From Solimonas variicoloris DSM 15731 (GTDB lineage: Bacteria; Pseudomonadota; Gammaproteobacteria; Nevskiales; Nevskiaceae): DNA of 64,000 bases. The notes beneath the pieces are model-generated. The model was given only the letters and a program-made list of their open reading frames with translations. It searched no databases and was not told where the DNA came from. Numbering within the stretch: the stretch's first letter is position 1; every line of letters starts with the position of its first letter. Positions 39,056 through 47,683 of this stretch are shown here, in pieces. The position numbers and the translations under genes are program-made. Location: the NCBI RefSeq assembly GCF_000382285.1, contig NZ_KB907933.1:1-64000 (forward strand), given 5' to 3'.

Positions 39056-39412
39056 CTATGCGGCCTTCAGCTCGGTGACGATGCGGAACAGCTGCGAGCC
39101 GCGCGGGTAGCCGACGTACTGCGTCAGGAACATCGCCAGCGCGTCGAGCTGGTCGGCGCGCAGCTCGCCGCGCTTGAGCGCCGCGCGCAGCTGGATCTGC
39201 AGCGTGACCGGATCGCCGAGCGCGGTGATCGCGCCGATCAGCAGCAGGCGGCGGTCGCGGATGCTCAGCGTCTCGTCGGCCCACAACGTGCCGAACAGCG
39301 TCTCCAGCATGAAGTCGACGAACGGTCCGGCCGCACCTGCCGGCACCTGCACGTCGCCGGCGTAGACCTCCTCGAACAGCTCGACGCCGCGCGCCCGATC
39401 GTATTTGTTCAC
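39056..39412 (-). CDS. Carboxymuconolactone decarboxylase-family protein
   Basis: 118 residues starting at a GTG with GGAGAG six bases upstream. CMD/AhpD-like fold: SIRDRRLLLIGAITALGDP is the characteristic helix pair, but the CxxC redox motif of AhpD is absent, so it belongs to the decarboxylase-like branch. Such proteins occur often in steroid clusters without a proven reaction. Same strand as the CPI1-like gene, 106 bases apart; divergent from the second DUF1302 gene. Confidence 0.88.
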   Translation of the reverse strand: MNKYDRARGVELFEEVYAGDVQVPAGAAGPFVDFMLETLFGTLWADETLSIRDRRLLLIGAITALGDPVTLQIQLRAALKRGELRADQLDALAMFLTQYVGYPRGSQLFRIVTELKAA

Positions 39413-39583
39413 GTCGCTCTCCGGTTGCGCGGCGGATCGTAGGCGGGCGCCCGGCGGCGCGTCAAAAAACAATTCGATCATTATGTTTGTGCCGGACGCT
39501 CTACCCAGTTTGAGGGAGGATGCGGCGGCCGCGGCGGACCTAAGTTCGGCCGGTCGCCAAGAAGAGAACACGGGGGAGAGCCG

Positions 39584-41488
39584 ATGGGAACTCGCGACGG
39601 GCATCGCTGCGGCCGCGGCCGCATGGCGATCGCGGCGGCTTTGCTGGCCGCCGGCGCACCGGCGGCGCATGCGGATTCGTACGAGGCGTACGGCGTCGAG
39701 ATCGAAACCCAGCTCTCCGCCACCTACTCGGCGGCATGGCGCCTGCACGATCCGGACCGCCGGCTCATCGACGCGCCCGGCGCGGCGACGATCCCGGTGC
39801 CGGACTACTTCAAGGTGCCGGAATCGGCGAACTACGACGACGGCAATCGCAACTTCGCCAAGGGCGCGACGATCAACAACCGTCTGACGCTGCTCGGCGA
39901 GCTGATGCTGCGCAAGGACGATTACGGCTTCCAGCTGCGCGGCGATGCGTTCTATGACGACGTCTACCGCCGCCGCAACGACAACGATTCGCCGGAGACG
40001 ATCAGCAAGACCGACGGCGCCTACAACGAGTTCAGCCGCGACGCGCGCTACTACGACGGCGCCCGCGCGCGCCTGCTCGACGCCTACGCCTTCGGCTCCT
40101 GGTATCTGAGCGACACCACGGTGCTCAATCTGCGCGTCGGCCAGCACGTCGCCGCCTGGGGCGAGAGCCTGTTCTTCGACGGCATCGCCCTCTCGCAGGG
40201 GCCGGCCGACGCCACCAAGGCCAACCTGCCCGGTGTCGACGTCAAGAGCCTGCTGCTGCCGGTCAACCAGGTCTCGATGCAGCTCGCGCTCAACGAGGAC
40301 TGGACCGTGCTCGGCCAGTACAAGCTGGACTTCAAGCCGACCGAGCTCAACCCGGTCGGCGAGTATTTTTCGGTGACGGATGTGGTCGGCCCCGGCGCGG
40401 CATTCATCTACGGGCTGGAGAATCCGCTGTACCTGCCGAACTATTCCGACTTCAACCTGCTCTCCGACGACGCCGTCGAACTCGTCAATCTCGCGCTGTC
40501 CGCGCTGGCGCCGAACGCGCCGACCGGCACCGTCACGCAGGCGCTCGGCCGCATCCTCAACGCGCTCGATCCGATCCTCCCCGACGTGCCGCTGCCGGTC
40601 GGCCAGATCAGCCAGCCGGGCACGCCGCGCTACATCAACGTGCAGCGCCTCAAGGACACGCGGCCGAGCTGGGGCGGCCAGTACGGCATCGGCCTCAAGT
40701 ACCAGCTCACGCCGGTCACCAACATCGGCCTGTACTGGCTGCGCTACCACAGCACCACGCCGGCGCCGGTGCAGAACTACGGCTATGCGCCGCTGATCGG
40801 CGGCGTCGGCAGCGTGCCGCCGGTGCTGACCACGCAGATCCTCAACCTCGAGGTGCCGGTCACCTACAGCGTTCACTACTTCGACGGCATCCATCTCGCC
40901 GGCCTCAGCTTCTCGACCACGCTCGGCGGCGTCAACGTCGCCGGCGAAGCGCTCTATCGCGACGGCGCCGACGTGCTCGTCGATGTCGACGGCGGCCTGC
41001 TCGGCCCGGTGCCGACGCCGGTGCGCTCGAAGATCTGGCAGGGCCTGCTGTCCGGCCTGTACTCGTTCGGTCCCGGTCTGTTCTGGGATTCGCTGTCGCT
41101 GGTCGGCGAGACCGGCTTCATTCACGTCGCCGACAACGATGCGGGTTGCGGGCCGACCAGCTGCACCAGGGATCTCACCTACTCGCGCGACGCCGCGGGC
41201 CTGTCGACGCTGGCGATCATCGACCGCAAGAACGTCATCTCCGGCTGGGATCTCTCGGTGCCGGTCAGCTACGCGATGATGATCGCCGGCCAGAGCTCGC
41301 TGCTGTCCGGCTTCGGCGCGCTGATGGGGCCGCACGACAAGCGCTTCGGTATCGGCGCCTACATGACCTATCTGCAGCAGTTCACCGTCGGCGTGCAGTA
41401 CAGCGGCTTCTTCGGCAAGCCCGACCTGCGCGCCAACCCGTACGCGGATCGCGACAACATCGGCATCACGCTGAAGTACAACTTCTGA
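39584..41488 (+). CDS. DUF1302 outer-membrane beta-barrel protein (second copy)
   Basis: 634 residues; signal peptide ending AHA near residue 30. Same family landmarks as the copy at 16411-18057: AKGATINNRLTLLGELMLR, YGFQLRGDAFYDDVYRRRND, LNLRVGQHVAAWGESLFFDG and a terminal Phe after LKYN. About 90 residues longer than the first copy, mostly in a loop around PNYSDFNLLSDDAVELVN. Preceded by GGGGGAGAG. Divergent from the CMD/CPI1-like pair, so a shared regulatory region is likely; its DUF1329 partner may be the gene at 44718. Confidence 0.93.
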   Translation: MGTRDGHRCGRGRMAIAAALLAAGAPAAHADSYEAYGVEIETQLSATYSAAWRLHDPDRRLIDAPGAATIPVPDYFKVPESANYDDGNRNFAKGATINNRLTLLGELMLRKDDYGFQLRGDAFYDDVYRRRNDNDSPETISKTDGAYNEFSRDARYYDGARARLLDAYAFGSWYLSDTTVLNLRVGQHVAAWGESLFFDGIALSQGPADATKANLPGVDVKSLLLPVNQVSMQLALNEDWTVLGQYKLDFKPTELNPVGEYFSVTDVVGPGAAFIYGLENPLYLPNYSDFNLLSDDAVELVNLALSALAPNAPTGTVTQALGRILNALDPILPDVPLPVGQISQPGTPRYINVQRLKDTRPSWGGQYGIGLKYQLTPVTNIGLYWLRYHSTTPAPVQNYGYAPLIGGVGSVPPVLTTQILNLEVPVTYSVHYFDGIHLAGLSFSTTLGGVNVAGEALYRDGADVLVDVDGGLLGPVPTPVRSKIWQGLLSGLYSFGPGLFWDSLSLVGETGFIHVADNDAGCGPTSCTRDLTYSRDAAGLSTLAIIDRKNVISGWDLSVPVSYAMMIAGQSSLLSGFGALMGPHDKRFGIGAYMTYLQQFTVGVQYSGFFGKPDLRANPYADRDNIGITLKYNF

Positions 41489-41617
41489 GAACGGGTGCAG
41501 CGCGCGTGCCGCCGCGATCTGCGGCGCGCGATCAAGGGCGGCGCGGGAAGCGCACGCGCAGCGTCGGCACCGCGAATGCGCCGCTACGCGGCGCGCGCGG
41601 CGACATGCGCGTGGTCG

Positions 41618-41872
41618 CTATTGCGGGCTCGCGTCGGAGGGTTGGATCGCCTCATCGGTGATGCGCGCATGCGCGTCGGTCACGTGGACGCCGTGCGCCG
41701 CCAGATCGCGCAGGCAATCGTTCACGTCGACGCCGGGCATCGCCTCGCCCTGCCGCATCTCGACGCTCTTGAATGCGGTCCATGGCGCATACCGGGCGGG
41801 AAGATTCACCCCCGACGCTTGCGCGGTGAAGCCGAACACACGACCGGGACCTCTGAAAATGTGAACTTGCAT
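41618..41872 (-). CDS. Small conserved hypothetical protein (84 aa)
   Basis: 84 residues from MQVHIFRGPGRVFGFTAQAS, followed by GVNLPARYAPWTAFKSVEM and a C-terminal AAHGVHVTDAHARI. I recall small bacterial proteins with the same FGFTxxxxGxNLPxxxxPWxxFKSVE layout; function unknown. The Met at 41872 is chosen over longer in-frame starts, whose extra sequence looks non-coding. Ribosome-binding site weak. Confidence 0.55.
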   Translation of the reverse strand: MQVHIFRGPGRVFGFTAQASGVNLPARYAPWTAFKSVEMRQGEAMPGVDVNDCLRDLAAHGVHVTDAHARITDEAIQPSDASPQ

Positions 41873-42309
41873 ATCCGCACCCGTTGTTTGGAACATCAAG
41901 TCTGACCCCGGCATCGCTCGGCAAATTCCACCGAGGCCCGACACCGTTTCAGCTGCCGGAACACGCCCGTCGGCATCCCGCGCGGCCGGTTCCGCCGGTG
42001 CTGCCGAGTCGGCCGGAACGGCAAGCGATGCGGCTGCCGGCCGAGACGGCGCGCGCCGGGGCCGCCTGCCTTCCGTCTTCATTGAGCCGGATCAAGGCGC
42101 GCATCCGGCGCAACCGGCAGACTCGCGGCAAGCCTTCCTGTCGCAGCACCATGCCGCCTCAGAACCCGACGCCGCCTGCACGGATTCGTCCCGGTCGTCG
42201 GGCCAGCCCACGGCTGCCGATCACGTTCTTCCGGGCCCTTGCCGAGTTGCGCCTGCACGTCCCGAAGGCGCGCTCGCCGGGCGGGCCGCGTCCGCGCTAC
42301 CGCCGGCAC
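41873..42309. other. Stretch without an intact gene
   Basis: About 440 bases between the 84-residue protein and the pyruvate-kinase remnant. Open frames cross it but show no family resemblance and have a composition typical of antisense reading. The plus-strand frame is continuous with the remnant below, so part may be decayed pyruvate-kinase-like coding sequence. Confidence 0.4.
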
Positions 42310-42660
42310 GAACGCATCGCCTCGCAGCGCAAAGGTACCGCGCCGGCGATGAAGGCGCGGCGCGGCGGCGTTATGATGTCGCGCGGCGATCTTGCCGTCG
42401 AATGCGGGTCTGAACGTCTGGCCGAAGTGCAGGAGCCTCTCCTGTGGATTTGCGAATCGGCGCGCGTTGCGGTGATCAGGGCCTCCCAGGCTCTCGCAGC
42501 GCTGGACCGGGAAGGGGTTCCGCCCCGGACCGCAAACGCCGACGCCGCAATGGCCGACCGCGCCGAATGCGTCATGCTTAACAACGGTACCCCTGTCGTC
42601 GCGGCCTTTCGCGCGCTCGACGACGTCCTGCGCCAGCCGCAGGCGGCAGCCGCCGAAGAG
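42310..42660 (+). pseudogene. Remnant of a pyruvate-kinase-like gene
   Basis: The plus-strand frame reads GVMMSRGDLAVECGSERLAE, then VQEPLLWICESARVAVIRAS, ADAAMADRAECVMLNNG and FRALDDVLRQPQ. This is the C-terminal part of the TIM barrel of the long pyruvate-kinase-like family (compare GVMIARGDLAVEC...AECVMLNKGP). Only about 110 residues are recognisable; the substrate-binding and N-terminal parts are missing and the tail runs into unrelated sequence. Probably a decayed fragment left by a rearrangement. Confidence 0.7.
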
Positions 42661-42776
42661 CAGCGCCGCGCCTCTCGCCCCCGTCCTTCACCGTTCCCTC
42701 CGACCGAACCGTCCTGCCGGCGCCCGCGGCGCCACGGCGGCGGCGGCCGGGGAGCGTTACTCAGGAGTCCCAAGCC

Positions 42777-43079
42777 ATGTCCGCTTCCGTCCGTTTCTCC
42801 CATGCCCCGGCGCTCGACGCCGAACAGCACTTCGTGGTCTTTTCCGCGTTCTCGCACGGCCGCATGATTCCCTGCGCGATCAGCGCCCGCGCGCTGATGG
42901 AGCGCTTCGGCGCCGACGAGCCGCATCTGCTCGACGCCTTCGAGCGTCATCGCGGCGCCATCGAGAAGATTGCCGAAGCGCTGATCGAGGAGCACCGCGA
43001 ATCCGCTGACGGCTCCATCGTCGTCTACGCGCGCGACGTCGCCGCGCCGACGCCGGTGGCGCGGCACGCCGCAGCCTGA
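42777..43079 (+). CDS. DUF1488-like small protein
   Basis: 100 residues starting MSASVRFSHAPALDAEQHFV with AGGAG upstream. The arrangement (short beta region, FSHGRMIPCAISARALMERF, then FERHRGAIEKIAEALIEE and a final beta strand SIVVYARDV) fits the DUF1488 family of small proteins without known function. Lies just after the pyruvate-kinase remnant and convergent with the aldehyde dehydrogenase. Confidence 0.65.
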   Translation: MSASVRFSHAPALDAEQHFVVFSAFSHGRMIPCAISARALMERFGADEPHLLDAFERHRGAIEKIAEALIEEHRESADGSIVVYARDVAAPTPVARHAAA

Positions 43080-43118
43080 ACACGGAGCGCCGCGCCGCGC
43101 ATGGCGCGGCCCGGGCGC

Positions 43119-43151
43119 AAAAAAGGAGCGGCGCCCCCCCGGCACCGCTCC
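43119..43151 (-). terminator. Rho-independent terminator after the aldehyde dehydrogenase gene
   Basis: On the minus strand GGAGCGGTGCC pairs with GGCGCCGCTCC (one G-T pair) and is followed by TTTTTT. It is 26 bases beyond the stop codon and probably serves only the minus strand. Confidence 0.8.
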
Positions 43152-43177
43152 CGCTCCCCCTCCCCCGTGTTGCGGGT

Positions 43178-44677
43178 CTAGCGTTTGAAGACGCCGAGCA
43201 CGCGCACGACCTTGTCGATCAGCTTGACCATGCCCGCCGGCACCGGCTTGCCTTCGAGCAGCTGCGTCAGCTGTTTCTTGTACTTGTCGGTCAGCGGCGG
43301 AAACATCGTGCGCGGATCGACGACCGGCGCGCCTTCCTCGAACACGGTGCGCGCGTTCGAGCATTCGGCGAAGGTGTTGAAGCCGACCAGGCGGCCGATG
43401 CCGCTGTGGTTGACGCCACCGAACGGCAGGTACGGATTGGTGCCGGACTGCACGACGTTGTGGTTCAGCACCATGCTGCCGGACGTCGTGTTCTTCAGGA
43501 AGTATTCCCAGGCGCCGCGATCCTTGGCGAACACGTAGGACGCCAGCGGCTTGTCGTGCGCGCGGATGTAGGCGACCACGTCCTCGCGCTGCTGCCAAGG
43601 CATGACGACGATCACCGGCCCGAAGATTTCCTCCTGCATGATCTTCATGTCCGGCGTCGCGCCGGTGATGACGGTCGGCGCGATGTAGCGGTCCTCGGCG
43701 CGGAATTCGCCGCCCATGACGATCTTCGCGCCCTTGGCGCGCGCATCCTCGACCAGAGCCTTGATGCGCTCGAAATGGCGGGCGTTGATGACGCGCGGGT
43801 ACTCCGGATTCTTGTCGAAGCCCTCGCCGCGCGGGTTGTACATCGCGGTGATTTCCTTGACCAGCGCGTCGACGTAGCGCTGGAACACCGACTCGTGCGC
43901 GAACACGTAGTCCGGCGCGATGCAGGCCTGGCCGGCATTGCACATGCGGCCCCAGGCGGTCTTCAGCGCGGCGTCCTCGACGTCGGCGCTGGCGTCGACG
44001 ATCGACGGATTCTTGCCGCCCATCTCCAGCGTCACCGACGCGAAGTGCTCGGCGGCGGCGCGCATGATGATGCGGCCGACGGTGTTGTTGCCGATGTAGA
44101 AGATGTGGTTGAACGGGCACGCGAGCAGGCCCTGCGCCGCCTCGACGCCGCCTTCGACGATCACCACTTCGCCGTCCGGGAACGCCTCGCGCACGATATC
44201 GGCCATCACCTTCGACGAGTACGGCGCCAGCTCGGACGGCTTGATGATGACGGCGTTGCCGGCGGCGAGCGCGCCGAGCAGCGGCAGGAAGCCGATCACG
44301 TACGGCGCGTTCCAGCTCGGCAGCACCAGCACCATGCCCTTGGCTTCATAGTGCAGATAGCACTTCTTGCCGAGCGTCATCAGCGACGGAGGCGCCTCCT
44401 TGTCCGTCATCCAGTCGGCGAGGTGCTTCTCGATGTGGTCGGCCTCGAACTTGAGCATCACCAGCTCGCCGTCGACGTCCGGCGGCGTCAGGCCGCGCTC
44501 CTTCTTGACCGCTTCGTAGATCCGCGGCCGCGCCGCCAGCGTCACCTTCATCAGCCGCCGGATGCGCGCGATGCGCTGCTCGGCCGTGCTCTGGGCGAGC
44601 TGCGGCACGTGCGCAGCGACCCGATCGAAAGTCGCGCGGATGTCGTTGGCGACGGGCAGATTGATGACGGTGCTCAT
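43178..44677 (-). CDS. Aldehyde dehydrogenase, coniferyl-aldehyde-dehydrogenase-like
   Basis: 499 residues from MSTVINLPVANDIR. LPSWNAPY near residue 119, general base Glu218 in TLEMGGKNP, nucleophile Cys252 in NAGQACIAPDY, EEIFGPVIVV, and a hydrophobic basic C-terminal tail (MVKLIDKVVRVLGVFKR) as in membrane-associated ALDH3/CALDH types that act on long or aromatic aldehydes. The second ALDH of the window; with the DUF1329 gene 40 bases upstream it forms a minus-strand pair. Confidence 0.92.
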   Translation of the reverse strand: MSTVINLPVANDIRATFDRVAAHVPQLAQSTAEQRIARIRRLMKVTLAARPRIYEAVKKERGLTPPDVDGELVMLKFEADHIEKHLADWMTDKEAPPSLMTLGKKCYLHYEAKGMVLVLPSWNAPYVIGFLPLLGALAAGNAVIIKPSELAPYSSKVMADIVREAFPDGEVVIVEGGVEAAQGLLACPFNHIFYIGNNTVGRIIMRAAAEHFASVTLEMGGKNPSIVDASADVEDAALKTAWGRMCNAGQACIAPDYVFAHESVFQRYVDALVKEITAMYNPRGEGFDKNPEYPRVINARHFERIKALVEDARAKGAKIVMGGEFRAEDRYIAPTVITGATPDMKIMQEEIFGPVIVVMPWQQREDVVAYIRAHDKPLASYVFAKDRGAWEYFLKNTTSGSMVLNHNVVQSGTNPYLPFGGVNHSGIGRLVGFNTFAECSNARTVFEEGAPVVDPRTMFPPLTDKYKKQLTQLLEGKPVPAGMVKLIDKVVRVLGVFKR

Positions 44678-44717
44678 GGTGCGGTTCCGGATCGTGTGGC
44701 GGTATGAATGAACGGAT

Positions 44718-46085
44718 TCAGTGCCCGGCCCGGGCCGCCGCTTCCGGCGTGAACTGGGTCGGGGACATCGGCTGGTTGATGCGCCACCACTGCTTGCTCT
44801 CGTTGACCAGATAGCCGGCCTCGTAGGTGCCGGCCGACAGGTCGTGATAGATCGAGACGCCGCGGTGCCAGGCACCGCCTTCCTGCGAGTAGTGGTAGGT
44901 GATGACCGGCACGCGCCAGAGCTGGCCGCGCGCGTCGTAGTTGTCGGCCGTCGCCACGAGCCAGCTGTCCTCGTCGGCGTACAGCACGCGCTTGCTGTAG
45001 ATGTGGCGCACGCCGTCCTTGAGCGTGCCTTCGACGACCCAGACGCGATGCAGCTCGTAGCGCAGATAGTCCGGATTGACGGTGTCGGGCTTGATCAGCT
45101 CCGCGTACTTGAGCGCCGGATCGTTGATCCGGAAGTTGGCGTACGGGATGTAGATTTCCTTCTTGCCGACGAGCTTCCAGTTGTAGCGCTCGGGCGAGCC
45201 GTTGAAGCCGTAGTCGTCGTCGACGGTGCGAAAGCCCGCCGGCGGCACCGGATAGTCGAAGCCGACTTCGGGCGCCTGACGCACGCGCCGCGTACCCGGC
45301 AGGTATTGCCAGGACTGGGTCGCGGCGCTGGTGTAGTTGTTCGGCTGGAAGCCGACGGCGACGAAGCCGCGGTCGCGTTCCGGCAGCAGGTAGCCGGTGT
45401 AGAAATGCGCGGTGACGCGTTCCGCGTAGGTGCGCTCCTGCTTCGGATCGTTGTTCATCACCAGCACCATGAACTTCTGGCGCCCCCAGGCGACGCTGCC
45501 GCCGGCGTAGACGTCGGCGATGTCGCAGATCGCCTGCTCGGTGTAGACGCGGCCGGCGTTGCTGATGTTCCAGATCGCTTCGAGGCCGCTCTTGGCGATC
45601 GGGAACGGGATCGCGCCGGCGGTGCCCTTGAGGCCTTTGCCGTCGTCGATCACCTCGGCGCTGATCGCGTTCTTCCGGGTGCGGCGGCAGGTCTCGTCCG
45701 AGTCCGCGAAATCGCGATGGCTCGGATAGACGTTCATGCGATACGCGTCCGGGTATTTCTTGAACAGCGCCTTCTGGCCGTCGGTCAGGCGCTCCGCATA
45801 CTGCGCCATGTTGGCGGCGGTGATCGTGAACAGCGGCTTTTCGCCGGCGTACGGACCGGGCTCGTAGCCGGAAGGATTCTTCACGCCGGGCCAGGTGCCC
45901 TTGAACTTGCCGGTGTATTCGGCGACGCCGGACGGCGTGCCGGCCCGCTCGGCGCCGATGCAGCTGAGCTGCGGGCCGTCGAGCTGGGCGGCTTCCTCGG
46001 CGCTCACCTTGGCCCCGGCAGCGCCGGAGAGCGTGAACAGGCCGACGGCCAGCCACCCGTATGCGATCGCGCGCTTCGAATCCAT
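44718..46085 (-). CDS. DUF1329 outer-membrane lipoprotein-sorting-like protein (second copy)
   Basis: 455 residues, signal peptide ending AGA near residue 25. Same family landmarks as the copy at 15029: KVSAEEAAQLDG, PYAGEKPLFTIT, RMNVYPSHRDF, YGFNGSPERYNWKLVGKKE and YLRYELHRVWVVEGTLKDG. The start MDSKRAIAYGWL has GAGGAGG upstream. Divergent from the LuxR gene, with a 27-bp inverted repeat in the intergenic DNA. Confidence 0.93.
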   Translation of the reverse strand: MDSKRAIAYGWLAVGLFTLSGAAGAKVSAEEAAQLDGPQLSCIGAERAGTPSGVAEYTGKFKGTWPGVKNPSGYEPGPYAGEKPLFTITAANMAQYAERLTDGQKALFKKYPDAYRMNVYPSHRDFADSDETCRRTRKNAISAEVIDDGKGLKGTAGAIPFPIAKSGLEAIWNISNAGRVYTEQAICDIADVYAGGSVAWGRQKFMVLVMNNDPKQERTYAERVTAHFYTGYLLPERDRGFVAVGFQPNNYTSAATQSWQYLPGTRRVRQAPEVGFDYPVPPAGFRTVDDDYGFNGSPERYNWKLVGKKEIYIPYANFRINDPALKYAELIKPDTVNPDYLRYELHRVWVVEGTLKDGVRHIYSKRVLYADEDSWLVATADNYDARGQLWRVPVITYHYSQEGGAWHRGVSIYHDLSAGTYEAGYLVNESKQWWRINQPMSPTQFTPEAAARAGH

Positions 46086-46228
46086 CACGTCCTCCTCGCT
46101 GGATGGACGCACGCCGGCCTGACCGTCCGCCGGCACGCTGTCCAGGATTCTCTGACAAGGCGAAGCGTCAGACTCGCGCCGCTCGGCCGAGACTTGCGCT
46201 GTCGCCCCCGCCGGATGCAGATTACAAT

Positions 46229-46255
46229 GCGATCGCAATGTTTTTTTGCGATCGC
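46229..46255. promoter_or_regulatory. 27-bp perfect inverted repeat in the DUF1329/luxR divergent region
   Basis: GCGATCGCAA, a seven-base spacer TGTTTTT, then the exact complement. It lies 144 bases upstream of the DUF1329 start and 124 bases upstream of the LuxR start. Typical geometry for a dimeric regulator operator, most simply the LuxR-type protein encoded next to it; a regulator in the TetR class is an alternative. Confidence 0.6.
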
Positions 46256-46379
46256 CTGCTTCGGTCGGTGACCGATAGTCGGCAGTCAGCAGCGGCGGGC
46301 GCATCCTCCAAATCAGTGAGGTTTTGCGCGTGACCGCGGAGAGGCCGGTCCACGGCCCCGTTCGAGGAGGAGGAAAACG

Positions 46380-47588
46380 ATGTCGGCCAACGTCCGCTAC
46401 CTGCACAACGCCGCGCGGCCCGCGCGGCGCCCGCCGCCGGTCGATCCGGGGCACGTCGTCGCCGGCCTCGAGGGCCAGCGCCTCAATGCCCTGCTCGACG
46501 CGATCTACGAGGGGCCGGCGACGCGGCCGGCCTGGGACGAAGCCCTGCGCCAGCTGCAGCAGCGGCTCGACGCCTCGCACGTGGCGCTGATCGTGCGCCG
46601 CCCGGCGGACGAGCAGTTCGGCACGATGGCGCACGTCGGCGCCGAGGACGCGGTGGCGATGGAGTCGTACACCAAGCACCTGTTCGCGATCGATCCGTTC
46701 GTCGATCTGCAGGAAGGCGAGGTCGTCACGCCCGAGGAACTGATCGGCGAGGCCTGGCTCGACAGCGCGATCTACCGCGACTATCTGAAGCCGCTCGACG
46801 TGCGCCACCTGCTCGGCGCCGACCTGCGCACCGCCGACGGCATCGAGTGCCAGCTGCGCGCGACGCGCCCGCACGGCGCCGAGCCGTTCGGCGAGAGCGA
46901 GCGCAGCCTGCTGCGCTTCCTGCTGCCGCACCTCAAGCGCTCGATCCGCCAGCAGGTGCAGCTCGATGCCCTGGAATCCGAGCGCCAGCTGTTCGCCAGC
47001 ACCGTGAACCGCCTGTCGCTCGGCGTGATCCGCCTCGCCGCCAGCGGCAGCATTCTCGACATGAACGACGAGGCGCGCCGCATCCTCGCCGAGCGCGACG
47101 GCATCGCGCTGGGTCTCGGCGGCGGCCTGAGCACCGACAGCACCCAGGAGAAGCGCGAGCTGCAGCGCCTGATCGACAACGCGCTGGCGCGCAGCACCAA
47201 GCCCTCGCCCGGGCTCGCCGAGGCGATGCCGATCACGCGGCCGTCGGGGCGCGCGCGGCTCGGCGTGCTGGTCAAGCCGTTGCCGCCGGGTCCGTGGCCG
47301 GACAGCGGGCGGCGCCCGGCCGCCGTGCTCTACCTGCGCGATCCGGAAGCCAGCGTGCCGCAGGCCTCGCAGGAACTGGCGCGACGCCTGCTCGGCCTGA
47401 CCCGCGTCGAGACCCGGCTGGCGATGTTCCTCACCGACGGCCATTCGCTCGACGAGACGGCCGATCTCATGAACATCCGCCGCAACACCGCGCGCACGCA
47501 TCTGCGTTCGATCTTCAGCAAGACCGGCGTGACGCGACAGACGATGCTGGTGCGGCTGATGCTGAAGAGCGTGTTCACGCTGGCCTGA
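46380..47588 (+). CDS. LuxR-family transcriptional regulator
   Basis: 402 residues. The N-terminal 200 residues look like a GAF/PAS-type sensor (YTKHLFAIDPFVDLQEGEV is a common block in LuxR regulators of alkane and steroid clusters). A central helical/PAS region follows (LSLGVIRLAASGSILDMNDE). The C-terminal LuxR HTH at about 345-400 includes LTRVETRLAMFLTDGHSLDE and NIRRNTARTHLRSIFSKTG. Strong GAGGAGGAGG before the ATG. Divergent from the DUF1329 gene and convergent with the first P450; a likely activator of this section. Confidence 0.92.
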   Translation: MSANVRYLHNAARPARRPPPVDPGHVVAGLEGQRLNALLDAIYEGPATRPAWDEALRQLQQRLDASHVALIVRRPADEQFGTMAHVGAEDAVAMESYTKHLFAIDPFVDLQEGEVVTPEELIGEAWLDSAIYRDYLKPLDVRHLLGADLRTADGIECQLRATRPHGAEPFGESERSLLRFLLPHLKRSIRQQVQLDALESERQLFASTVNRLSLGVIRLAASGSILDMNDEARRILAERDGIALGLGGGLSTDSTQEKRELQRLIDNALARSTKPSPGLAEAMPITRPSGRARLGVLVKPLPPGPWPDSGRRPAAVLYLRDPEASVPQASQELARRLLGLTRVETRLAMFLTDGHSLDETADLMNIRRNTARTHLRSIFSKTGVTRQTMLVRLMLKSVFTLA

Positions 47589-47683
47589 GGCCTCGTCGCC
47601 ACGGCGGCGCGGCCGCGCCGCCGGCGGCCGGCCACGGGCGACGCTGCACGGACCGCCGCTCATCGCCGCCGCGAAGGAAGGAA

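Noticed and set aside
41884-42867. Plus-strand frame of 327 codons taken as one gene
   Set aside because: Only the middle part resembles pyruvate kinase; both ends look non-coding and the 3' end overlaps the DUF1488-like gene. Treated as a remnant.
42083-43178. Toxin-antitoxin module formed by the small proteins near 41.6-43.1 kb
   Set aside because: The small genes are on opposite strands, separated by a pseudogene, and show no toxin or antitoxin motif.
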